This document shows positions 33,281 to 44,021 of a stretch of DNA of 64,000 nt, piece by piece (the stretch's first letter is position 1; each line of letters starts with the position of its first letter). Below the pieces are notes generated by a model. It was not told the DNA's origin. It saw nothing but the letters and a program-made list of their open reading frames with translations, and did no database searches. Position numbers and translations under genes: made by a program. Source of the DNA: Grammothele lineata. Its lineage: Eukaryota > Basidiomycota > Agaricomycetes > Polyporales > Polyporaceae. The stretch lies in contig NDFF03000101.1 in the NCBI GenBank assembly GCA_002150815.3, forward strand, positions 186,001 to 250,000, written 5' to 3'.

Positions 33281-34587
33281 GGCGTTGTTCTTGGGTACAA
33301 CGGGAGCGTCGATGGTCCAATCTGAAGTGTCGGGGAGCGAGCGACCCAAGGCTGCATGATCCCGTCGTGCGCAGCTTATAAGGTAGACGTTCCAGCGACA
33401 GATCGACATTGATGCACGAGGTGCTCGCTCCCCATTGTCAACCGTCAAGGGGTGGGACCGAATGGCCAAGAGCGGATACTGAATGCCTCATACTGTTATG
33501 AAAACTCCTTTCCAGGTAAAGAATGACATACCAGTTGCGGACGTATGCTGTCCAAACATCATTTCAGGTGAGCTGAGACCTCCATCAGCTAGAAGGTCGT
33601 TAAGAGGCCGCTGATCATCATGGGAGCGTCGAAAACAGGGTAGGCGCCTGTTGGGCGATGAGCTCGTCATCGCGCAGCGGACGGGTATCTCGGACCGGCT
33701 TCGGGGCAGTGTCGGCCGGTCCTAATCCGGCGAGTCAGGCGCTGACTCATGTGCTCGTCCGTGACCCGTCATCATCGCATTTTTGAACGTCGATGATGTC
33801 CGTCCATGAAGACCGAATGCTAACTGAAGGTGCGTAGTTGCTAATGAAAACAAACTGAGGAGGTCTAGAGCGACGCTCATCGCTGGGAGTAAGCCACACA
33901 CCTCCCCACTGAGGTGCTCCTTGCTGTAGTCACGCTCGCTGAGTCGCTGACAAGCCCACTCGCGGCTGCCAACCCCGAGCCCACGTTTGTCGTTTGCTTC
34001 CGTTGAGAGCGACCGCCTGAAATAATGATATCTGCTTGCCCATGGGATCTGCCAATAGCGCTACGTTTCTTGAAGTTACAGCGATGGTGGTGATCGCAAG
34101 GGTGAGCTCGAGCATAATTATCCTCGCGCTCGAGGTCGATATGAACGCTTCACGGCTGGCTCGGTGTGCGCGACAGCCCTGTATCTGCTCAGTGAGGGGA
34201 AGCTGGGAAACACAGACGGCCTTCATACTCATTCATGCACGTCAAAAGATGATGCTGATTTCTGCGTAACCGTGCGCACCGCATGTATCTAACGTATCTC
34301 TCGCTCTACAGGTTGCTAATGAATTTTTTCTCGAATTTACCGAGAGACACTGGATGTCAAAGTTGTCAATTGAGGCTTTCTCATAAATACAACGCTGCAA
34401 AATACATGAAGCCCTTCGAAATAGCGCCAACCACAATATTTAGTGCAATACAGCGCTCGCTGTGAGAAACCTGGCATCTCGGAGGAGCGCATGGAAAAGT
34501 CGACGTTGGCCGATACGCAAAATAATATCGCTCGTGTGAAACGAGTTACGCATGTCAAGCCCTAATTATACCGCTGCGGCACGTTTA
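33281..34587. other. Intergenic between the two DUF6534 genes
   Basis: 1.3 kb. There is an 8-bp perfect inverted repeat GGACCGGC...GCCGGTCC near 33693-33722. Frames at 33930-34465 have no recognisable domain. The part next to 33280 should be the promoter of copy 1. Confidence 0.4.
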
Positions 34588-36890
34588 TCAGGATACGCTT
34601 CTTCCCCGGCAAAATCGAAGTCCGGCGGGTAACCTCTTCAACTCTACGTCCAAGCTTTGATACGCAGGTGTCTCAGATGAGTTGACTGGGACCTGCTGAG
34701 TAATCACGTTGATTAGCATACTCTGGATCACGAAATAAACTAGGGAGGTTTTGACGTACTTGTGAGACGAGTCCTGGGATGTGGAACTGGATGCTGCGTT
34801 CGGCCGTCGATCCCTTCTCGCCCGAGATGAGGTTGTGTTGGCGGGCAAACGTCGTCGTAAACTGGGCGGTTGATACTTCACGGTTGGCTCGGTAGTCGCT
34901 GGCTAGAGCTTGCCGTGAATTTACACTGTCAAAGACATATTGTGATATGTCCCTATAACATGACGCTAACTCCAGCACTCACGCGACCATGAAAGAGACT
35001 GCGGAGACTGGAAGGGAGCAATAGCGCCATGAAGATAAGTGTGTGTCCGTACAGTGCACCATGAACTCCGGTGGACTGACCTTTGGTGAGGACTAGCTCG
35101 ACCGCTGCAAAAATCCACTTCTCGGGCCAAACGAGCACCTGAAACGCTTTATTTAGACTACATGAAATTCCGCGCGCAAGTAGGAAACATGACGTACACA
35201 AATGATGCAAATTACCTCCATGATGCTAGTTTACGGGAGTTGTGAGAACCCAGACATCTCTCTTAGAACACTAATGCGTACCATATCAAAAGACCTGTGG
35301 TACTCGTCAGCATCATGTACTGTGCAGAGCGAACAAAACTTAATGGCTTACCTGTTGTCACCGCATATCGTATGAGTGTGTCGATCAATGAATTGGTTCT
35401 GCGGGGAATGCAGCACACGTCAGCTACGAGCAATTGGGCCGGGTAGTTCTCCAAATGACCAGTACCGTTTGATGCTGGTTCGGTTGTTCCGCAGAACCCA
35501 AATGAGGATGCTGGTAACAATGAGGTCCGCAGCCTCAAGAAGTCCACATCCAATGGCGCTGAGCCACTGACGTCTTATTAGTAGACAGGCACCGTGAAAA
35601 CAATTGTTCTGCGCGCCCACCGAGTGTTCTAACCACCCCTGGATTGAATCTTTGTTCCACCTGTCGGAACGCATACGTCTTCGCTCCGTGATGCCACGAC
35701 AGCGTCACTCACCCTAGTGCCATGAATACTATTTCGTAAGGATGAGCCTTACGTCTGTTCTGCAGACGGCAGCTGCGCTCACCGGCAAAGCAACCTGTGG
35801 GTTCATCGGAGTTATAGTCCAATCGCCGTCTCAACAAGTTTCTAGAACTCACTGAAGAATCCGACGTATAGTAGACCCTAGTTGGATACCCATGGTAACG
35901 CTAAGTTGCGAGGAAAGCGGGATAACGAGACAAAATCACGTACAACGAGAAAAATCACAGGCCTAAACTGTGCACCAACTTGCTCACGATACGTTATGAA
36001 GGTCGACTCAATCAGCCAAGACTGGGACTTACGAAGCCATACGCGCCGAGCAAAGAACCTATGATATTTCCTCATCAGTCGGCAGCTCTATGGAAATCGT
36101 AACGTATTGAAACATACATTTCTGCCATGATCGGAGACAAACACTGTATGAGAACGTATCAGAGCGTGAAGCCGCCTTACGGGAGTTGAGCTGTTCCACG
36201 ACGTACGCCGGGGACAGGAGAAAGCTGCAGAGATATTTGCATAAGATGGTTTCTTCCTGTAATTCATCTCGGACGTACCTTCATGGACCTATCCACATCT
36301 CGTATTTGAGCTGGAAACATTCGCGGAGACGTTGAAATAGGACGCACCAGATCGGGCCTCTTTGAAGGGCAGTGATGTCATATGCGTGAGTTACTGTGTA
36401 GAAATAGCTTTACAAGAATTAAGAAGGCTTTTAGTGACCATTTGGAGAAGCCGCTTACAAACCGTGTAGTTGTAGAACGCAGCTGAAGGTTTCAAGAGCG
36501 CTGGGGAAAAGCGATGAATACCTACGGTACCCATGACCTGCGAGCAACCCACATGACCACAAGGACCTGCGCATAATGTTCAGCGATAATGTGTAAGATA
36601 TGGTCTAGACAATTGATTGTGCATACCCAAAGTTTCAGGTACAGTGGATCGTTGATGTACGTTCTGAAATACCGGTACGTCTGGTGGAATAGGACCCCTT
36701 GGAGGCTGGTGAATCAATGAGTCCGTGGAACGACGAGGGTTACATCGCCTTAATAATATACTCACAGAATTCCACAGGAAGATCCTATATACCATGCACC
36801 CAAGGAATTATCGAAAGCGGGAAGGTGAGGAAGATTCTGAACGGTAGTTGCCAGGGCGGATGGCTGAGCGGCGTTTGGTTGCAAAGACAT
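34588..36890 (-). CDS. DUF6534-type multi-pass membrane protein (copy 2)
   Basis: The start MSLQPNAAQPSALATT (36890) runs through NLPHLPAFDNSLGAWYIG, which aligns with copy 1 (LPALDNTLGAWFLG), then splices to LQGVLFHQTYRYFRTYINDP and YLKLW. Further exons include FFARRVWLRKSQSWLIES (about 36.0 kb), SAIGCGLLEAADLIVTSILIW then VLRNNRTSIKR, SLIDTLIRYAVTTG, LTSTTGLLIWYALVF, VWPEKWIFAAVELVLTK and VFDSVNSRQALASDYRANRE then VSTAQFTTTFARQ. The last exon ends RFCRGRSVS and stop at 34588. FTTTFARQH matches FTTTFAQKH of copy 1. This confirms a tandem pair in the same orientation. Middle exons between 36.05 and 36.6 kb are only loosely defined. Function unknown, membrane location inferred. Confidence 0.7.
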
Positions 36891-37959
36891 AGTAAGAGCT
36901 GCCTTGGCCGAGCGGTGAGCGAGATTGCATACCTGCCCATTCGCTTACTTATAGGCTATTTCGTACTTCTCAAGTTCGTTACCGCGCCACATCTCCGCCA
37001 TGGGGTCATCTTCTCGAGGTGCCGGCGCGTGCGCGAGGTTCCCAGTTTCCAGCGGTGGCGGCGGGCGGCGATGGCGAAGAGGAGAAATACCCCTATCTGC
37101 ACCCACATACGCTACTGATCACTCCACTGTACACACAGGCGAAGACGACTGCATGAGATACCCCGAGGAACCTCGGCGTGCCAGTGCAGTACAGATTGTG
37201 GATGGGATGGTTCTCCGGAGTCCAAGTTCCCCGAAACGATGTCAGTCTGAGTTCTCAAGCGCCCGATGATATAAGTGGACCACGTGACCAGTAAATTTGT
37301 CGCTGACTCGGAACGTTCCTTTCGGCGCGAGCTTTCATCTTTATCGGAGTCCACTGGGCTGAATGCTCGTAAGTATCTCAGCTTGCGGGACATTGTAATC
37401 GGACGCCAGATATCACCTATCCCTTTGTTGCGGCCAGTCTCAGTACGTCTCGACCGTCTACGTGCCGCACCACTTCAGTATCTGAATTTGTCACCGGCAG
37501 TTCCCCTTTGCGCCCGGTCCATGTGTCACCGACGCCCACATAACGGTACTGCGATCACGGCGACACCTTAGCATCGCGTTCGTTTGTGGGTCCATGGGAG
37601 AAATTGCGGTCCAGTCCCGGCTTCGAGTATAGGCACGTTACACGAGAACTTCCCAAATCAACGGTGCGAGGAGCCAGAAGCCTACTTCGGCCAAATTCCG
37701 CTGCTTCCACAGGCGGCCACATGACGCTTGAAACTCTTCTGTGGTCGAAGGCGTGATTTTTCACGACACACCTCAACAGCCAAGCGCTCTGAGAACCGCC
37801 TAAGTACAGGCCATCATACTGCGCAGTGCGTACCCTCTTCCACTCGTAGCATCTCGTCGTTAAATTCCCTATCCTTATCCTCCTTCCTCCATTCTCTCTT
37901 GTGCAGATTGAAGACGATCCCTGTCACACTCAGTAGTGTTAGTGTTTATACGGGACAGC
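36891..37959. other. Divergent intergenic region, DUF6534 copy 2 / P450-C
   Basis: 1.07 kb between divergent starts, so promoters for both genes are expected here. No relic or repeat is recognised. Confidence 0.4.
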
Positions 37960-40198
37960 ATGTGCACAGACAAATTGGGGTTCGCTTCAACTACGGTCCC
38001 TCTTGCGCTCGTATGTCGTCTTTCGCCCATCGCCTGCCCATCGCTCTGATCACTACGTCATCAGGTCACGCACCAGGTATTCCGACGATTCGAGACATAC
38101 TCCTTCACTGTCCACGTTTTGTTGCTTTTCATTCCTCCAACCCTCGCCGCACTTCGAGCTGCCTCTCAGCAGGACGCAACATGTACATTGTCAAACGCCT
38201 TTCAGCTTTCCTGCGTGACGTATCTCACCGCGCTCGCCTTATCTATCGCCGCATACCGGCTCTCCCCGTTTCACCCCCTTGCTCAGTATCCGGGTCCGAT
38301 CCTGTTTCGCATATCCATGCTGGTATCAGGACTGTATTCAACGACTGGGAACAGAAGTCGTTTCTATAAGTCCCTGCACGAACGCTACGGCGATGTCGTG
38401 CGAATCGGTACTCCAGCCTGTTTTACTCGTGGAGTCTATTTGCTGAACGTCTTGATCTCAGGTCCAAACGAACTCTCTATTCGAGACGCCTCTGCAGTCT
38501 CCGCATTGCTCGGCGTCTCAGGTGTCCCGAAAGGACCAGGTACGGCGTCTGGAATGTTCGATACTGGATGTGACTTACACTCTCCTTTGAGTACAGACTT
38601 CATCGGCGGCATGCTTTCTCACAAAAACCTACCTCTTGTGGGAATCATGGACACGTCAGAGCACCTTCAACGCCGGCGGGCATGGAATAGAGGGCTCGGG
38701 CCGAGTGCGCTTAAGGAATACGAGAATAGGGTAGCGGTGCGGGGGCGACAGCTGATTCAATGTCTAGGAGAGCAGGACGGGGAAGTGGTCCTTGGAAAGT
38801 GGTTTAACTTCTACGCGTGCGTGTATTCTATCCCTCCGGGATTGATTCGCTCACGCCATATTTGCTAGATATGACTTCATGTGCGATATGGCGTATGTCC
38901 CAATCAAAGATATCATGCCGTACGTTGACTGACCGGTACACTTTAGCTTTGGGGGTGGTTCTGAACTCCTCCGTAACGGCGACACAGTCAACATATGGCG
39001 TGTACTGGAAAAAGGGATGGTGTACGTGTTCTCACGTATGACTCGCGACGTCTGTATTATATCGCTGATTCACTCCCAGCATCGCAACATTCTTTGCTCA
39101 CGTCCCTTGGCTTGGTGTCTACGTCGGGAACATCCCGGTTGCTGCCGCTGCACTCAATTCTCTTCTTACTCACGGACGTGACCTTGCAAATGAACGGATG
39201 AAGCGCTGCTCGATGCAGCCTGATCTCTTTCATTATCTGGTATGTTTCACGCAGTTACCGTTCCCTCCGTAAACGAACTCACGCAAACATCTCCGAATGA
39301 CGACAGAACAACGAAGATCTGCAGAATAAACCAGCCCCTCCTCCACGACAGCTCATCGACGACGGTATCTTGGCTGTTGTCGCTGGCTCCGACACTACAT
39401 CGAGCTCACTCACGAGCGTCTTCTTCTGTATCCTCACCCATCCGAAGGCGTACGAGACGGTCTGTGGGGAGGTAGATCGTTTTTATCCGAAGGGCGATGA
39501 CCCGTTCGAAACTAAGCATCATCGCGAAATGTCCTATCTTCAAGCGGTGATGTGAGCCTCTCTTCTCTTCTATCCGCATCCTTCTCTTGACCATCTTTTC
39601 GTAGCAACGAAGCACTCAGACTCTTCCCACCTGTTGCATGTGGCGGTCAGCGTAGAGTCCCACCAAACAGCCCACCTGTCGTCGTTGGCTCCATGTACGT
39701 TCGGGACTCAGTCTTCGTGTGCGTTAGTTGTACACTTACAAAACGTGTACCTTCCCCAGATATCTCCCACCGTGGACTGCTTTTCGCATGCCGCCGTACT
39801 CGCATCACCTCGACGCGCGCAACTTCTCCTTCCCGGATGCCTTCTGGCCCGAGCGCTGGCTCGTCGCCTCAGGCGTGCTCACGCTCCCCGACGCGCTCGC
39901 GCGCCTGCCTCCCGCCTCCATGCGTGGTGCACCCCCGCCCGTTCCGCGCATAGACTTCGCGTTCGTGCACGACGAAAACGCGTTTCTCTCATTTTCGCAC
40001 GGCCCTATGAACTGTCCGGGAAAGGGTCTGGCGATGCTCGAGATGCGCACTATCGCGTGCGCGCTGCTCCAGCGCTTCAATATCCGGCTTCGTGATGGTT
40101 GGGATCCTGCACAGTACGATGCAGGATACAAAGATTACTTCAACGCGACGCGCCCCGACCTCCCTGTGCTGCTAGAGCCGCGATGGAAGGGAGACTGA
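37960..40198 (+). CDS. Cytochrome P450 monooxygenase (P450-C)
   Basis: The ATG at 37960 (MCTDKLGFASTTVPLAL) splices to VTHQVFRRFETYSFTVH. In order: an anchor region; HPLAQYPGPILFRISML; FYKSLHERYGDVVRIG; GPNELSIRDASAVSALLG; RRRAWNRGLGPSALKEYE; YDFMCDMA and FGGGSELLRNGDTVNIW; FFAHVPWLGVYVGNIPV; the I-helix AVVAGSDTTSSSLT; the K-helix NEALRLFPPVACGGQR; RYLPPWTAFRMPPYSHHLD; FWPERW; and the haem loop FSHGPMNCPGKGLAMLEMR. It ends LLEPRWKGD and TGA at 40196-40198. All segments are present, so the gene reads as intact. First of three head-to-tail P450s (C, D, E). It is closest to P450-E, including the proline-rich loop before the haem region (RGAPPP here, RGSSPPP in E). Confidence 0.88.
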
Positions 40199-41144
40199 CG
40201 CATCGCCCCTCGATAACTTAGGTGTACTTCTTACTACGTCCGTGTGTACTTGGGGTACATAGAAGCTATCTACGTTTTCACGTTAGTTGCGACGTACGCG
40301 AGCGAGAGTTGTACTGAACCATTAGACGTTGTTGGGCTTGAGCACGGGGACAAAACTGTCCAGTTTGTAGCATTGTTTATGATTGATTGATTATCTATGA
40401 AATTTTCAATTTCACCGCAGCTGTAATCTGGCACTTCCTGGATAGCGGTTTTGGACCAACCTGAGATCTCACCCCTCGAGCAGCGAGCTGGGTCGAACCT
40501 GATCACCGTCAGCTTATATGGTCAGGATGCGTCGTGTAAGCGCCTAATAGGTTTACGGACCGGCGGCCCGAGCGTGGCCGACGCTCTGTCACCACGTTGC
40601 TGCCGCCAGCAAACTTCGCCCTTTCTTCGGACCGCGCCATCATGCAGAACGGATTCGATCCCTCCCCCCCACGCCGTGTCCCTCATGTGTGAAACTACCG
40701 CCGCTTCACCACGCAACAGGTCAGCTAGACCGACACGGCCGAGGCGTTGGTGACAGTTCGAATTGTGGGTGCTTGCATATCAGGCTATCATTCTACACCC
40801 ACGTCTCATGTTGCTGGAATTCGTGCCAGAAGCAAGCCCACGTTGTGCTTCCAGAGGAACCTTTATGCCAACCGCGTTTCATCTTCAAATTCTAGGCTCC
40901 TTTCCCGGTTACCCTTCGCCCTCCAAGGTCACAACAGCTCGCTGCTTCGCGCTTTTCATCAGCGCTGGCTGAGCCGATGTGTCGCCGCTGACACCTACAA
41001 TCGTATACGGGCCACTCTGTTCTCCGCGTCCAGGTGAAGTGTCGATAAATAATCGCATAAACGTACGTAGAATCGACGAACCGCTACACCTGATACCCCG
41101 TTCACCCTCAAAAACCGCCAGTGCTCGAGACACAGTCTCATATT
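40199..41144. other. Intergenic between P450-C and P450-D
   Basis: 0.95 kb; terminator of C and promoter of D are expected. No coding relic was found. Confidence 0.4.
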
Positions 41145-43355
41145 ATGAATACGAACGATGAGGGCCAATTGCCTTTCAAGATTAACGCACATGTAGTCGT
41201 AGCAACTACTATTGTGTTGGGACTGGTGAGTGACTTCAGCCCGCACGTTGGTCTCCGTCTAGCTCACATCGTTATACCTCTTTCAGTCCGCACATCTCGT
41301 ATCTCGACGATACGAGACATTCTCCTTCCGCATCCACTCTGCCCTTCTCCTCGGACCCCCACTTCTCTTTTGCTCTTTTCTCTCGTTAATACGAAGCTCA
41401 TCGTGGTTCTTCTGGAGCTCCGTAGGCTTGGTTCTTCCCACATACCTCACTTCCCTCTCCTTGTCCGTAGTGGCCTATCGCTTATCACCGTTCCACCCTC
41501 TTGCACGGTATCCCGGTCCAGTCCTGCACCGGGTTTCTATGTTTGTTTCCGCCTTATTGGCAACAACGGGAGATAAATGCAAACGTCTCAAGGCTCTACA
41601 CGACCGTTATGGGGACGTCGTCCGGACAGGCACGTGTATTCGGTTCCTCCATCCGAACATCTACTGACTGTTCATTCTGCTCGTAGGGCCGAACGAGCTT
41701 TCTATACGTGATACGAGCGCGTTTGAAGGACTATGGAACCAGCCGAGAGGACCTAGTACGTAGCTTCTTCCGACGGCCAACTCTGTGAGTAGAGCTGACT
41801 CATTCGCTCCAGACTTTGTCGGAGGGATGCTCTCCACTACGAAAGTGCCCATGATCGGTATACAGGACTATAACGAGCATCTGAGAAGACGTCGTCCATG
41901 GAACCGCGGGATGTCAACTGCCGCTCTCAAGGAGTACGAACACCTCATCACGTCTCGATGCCAACAGCTCGTTCGCTGCCTGGAAGATCAGCGCGGTCAA
42001 GTATTCCTCAACAAATGGTTCAATTGCTTTGCGTGAGCACATTCATCTGTTTCTACTCGACTTGCAACTCACCATTCGTAGCTACGACCTCACCGGAGAC
42101 ATGGCGTAAGTAGAACAGCATACTACCACGAGACGCGTTACCAACACCCAAGCTACTAGGTTTGGTGGTGGCTCAGAACTCCTTCGCGACGGCGATGACC
42201 ATCACGTATTCTCCATGCTCGAGGAAGGAATGGTGTGAGTATTCTTGTACTCCTAATGCTTGGATCCGACTCACGGGTTCGAAGCATCGCTGCGTTCATA
42301 GCGCAAGTCCCTTGGCTGGGCGTGCATCTCGGCAAGATTCCAGGCGCTGCGCGACCTCTCAACGCCTTGTTCGCATCAGGTGCTGAGTTTGCTACAAAGC
42401 GCATTCAGAAGGGGTCGACTAGCCCCGACCTATTCCACTATCTAGTTGGTATACCTTGCCTCTGTTACCTGAACAGCGAACTGATTATACTGTCACGTTT
42501 GAGCAGAACAACGAAGATATCCCCAATGTTCCTCCTCCCCCGCGCCAGCACCTCATCGACGATGGCATTCTAGCTATAATTGCAGGCTCTGACACGACCT
42601 CGAGCACGCTCACGAACGTGTTCTACTGCGTTTTGAGCGACCCGCAGGTGTACGATGCGCTACAGAAAGAGGTGGACAAGTTCTATCCGCCTGGAGATAG
42701 TCCCTACAATACCAGTCACTACAACGAGATGCACTATCTTCAGGCTGTCATGTGAGTCGTTCATCTGTTGTGCACGTCTCGACACTCCTGATAAACGTCA
42801 CCAGCAACGAGACCTTACGGGTGTTCCCACCGGCGACTGTGAGCTCTCAACGCGAGGTACCGCACAATGCAAGTCCCGTCATCTCCGGCTCCATGTACGT
42901 CCTCAAACATAGCATTGACCCCTTGCGCGGCGAACTTACCTTTTCCCTCCGAAAGCTACCTACCCCCTGGCACTCGCTTCTACATGCCGCCCTACGTCAT
43001 CCACCGCGACGCTCGCAACTTCGTCCTCCCCGACACTTTCTGGCCTGAGCGCTGGCTCATCGCGGGCGGACAGGTTTCCCTCGCAGATGCTCGCCTACCG
43101 CTCTCGGCGTGTGGTAATCAGCTCGAATTCGTGCATAACGAGACCGGCTACCTCCCGTTTGGACACGGGCAGATGAATTGCATCGGGCGCGCGTTTGCAC
43201 TACAAATACTGCGTATTGTGGTGTGCGCGCTCATGCAGCGGTTCCGGGTGAGCACATGGGAGGGATGGAATTCACGGGAATTTGAGGCAGAGATGAAGGA
43301 CTTCGTGACGTTGACGCGGCCGAAGCTGCCCGTGAAACTACAGCCGCGATGGTGA
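41145..43355 (+). CDS. Cytochrome P450 monooxygenase (P450-D)
   Basis: Starts MNTNDEGQLPFKINAHVVVA; the exon ends before GTGAGT and continues SAHLVSRRYETFSF. In order: HPLARYPGPVLHRVSMF; KALHDRYGDVVRT; GPNELSIRDTSAFEGLWN; RRRPWNRGMSTAALKEYE; YDLTGDMA (the others read YDFMCDMA or close to it) and FGGGSELLRDGDDHHVF; FIAQVPWLGVHLGKIPG; the I-helix AIIAGSDTTSSTLT; the K-helix NETLRVFPPATVSSQR; YLPPGTRFYMPPYVIHRD; FWPERW; and the haem loop FGHGQMNCIGRAFALQILR. It ends KLPVKLQPRW and TGA. It is the most diverged of the C-D-E trio: the haem loop has Gln for Pro, and the following helix lacks the usual MLEMR. Confidence 0.88.
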
Positions 43356-44021
43356 ATGGCTCGTGGAGTTCGCTCGTCCTCAACTCGAAGTCATCCAATA
43401 TATAGATATCATTCACGTCTTGTCCCCATGTACTCCATTGCTGCTTTAAGTCGAAACTGAATGTGTGAAATATGTCTGAAGTAGCCTCCTACTACTAGGC
43501 AAGATGCGGATTCGAACTAGCGATTTCCTCGGCGCTTACGCCTCCAGCCACGTCATCGCGCACCTTCATGCAACGAAACCTTTTGGATTCCTGGCTTGAA
43601 CATCTCATCAGTTGCCGTCCTCGTATCATCGCTCAAACTGTGCTCCTCCGCCGAGTGTGGGTGCTGGTATGGTCACGAAACTCTTATGTGGACGCCGAAA
43701 AGGCGCACTTGCCAGCCGGAAATGACTTATGTCATGATGGGCATGCTCAGGGGTGCTCATTGGGTCATGGGGTCCGCGAATGGTGGCGCTTCTAGCTCAA
43801 GGTTCAAATTCCACTCGGACGGTGTGAGGCTTACACTCTCGACTAGCTCACCCATAACTAACTGGTCAAGAGTTCAGGACCTGCGGCTGTCTTACATTGT
43901 CCTCATCGAGTCGGGCCGTAGAAGGGTACGGAACCCCACATTGCTTGAGGGTTTGCACGTCTTTGAAATGCTGAACACATTGTTGAATCGCAGAAATCAA
44001 CGGTGTCGACACTAATTGCCA
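43356..44021. other. Intergenic between P450-D and P450-E, with a tRNA-like relic
   Basis: 0.67 kb. On the minus strand around 43495-43565 there is a B-box-like AGTTCGAATCC and a D-arm-like GGCTGGAGGCGTAAG, but too few bases between them for an anticodon arm. I read it as a decayed tRNA or tRNA-derived element, not a working gene. The rest should hold the P450-E promoter. Confidence 0.4.
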
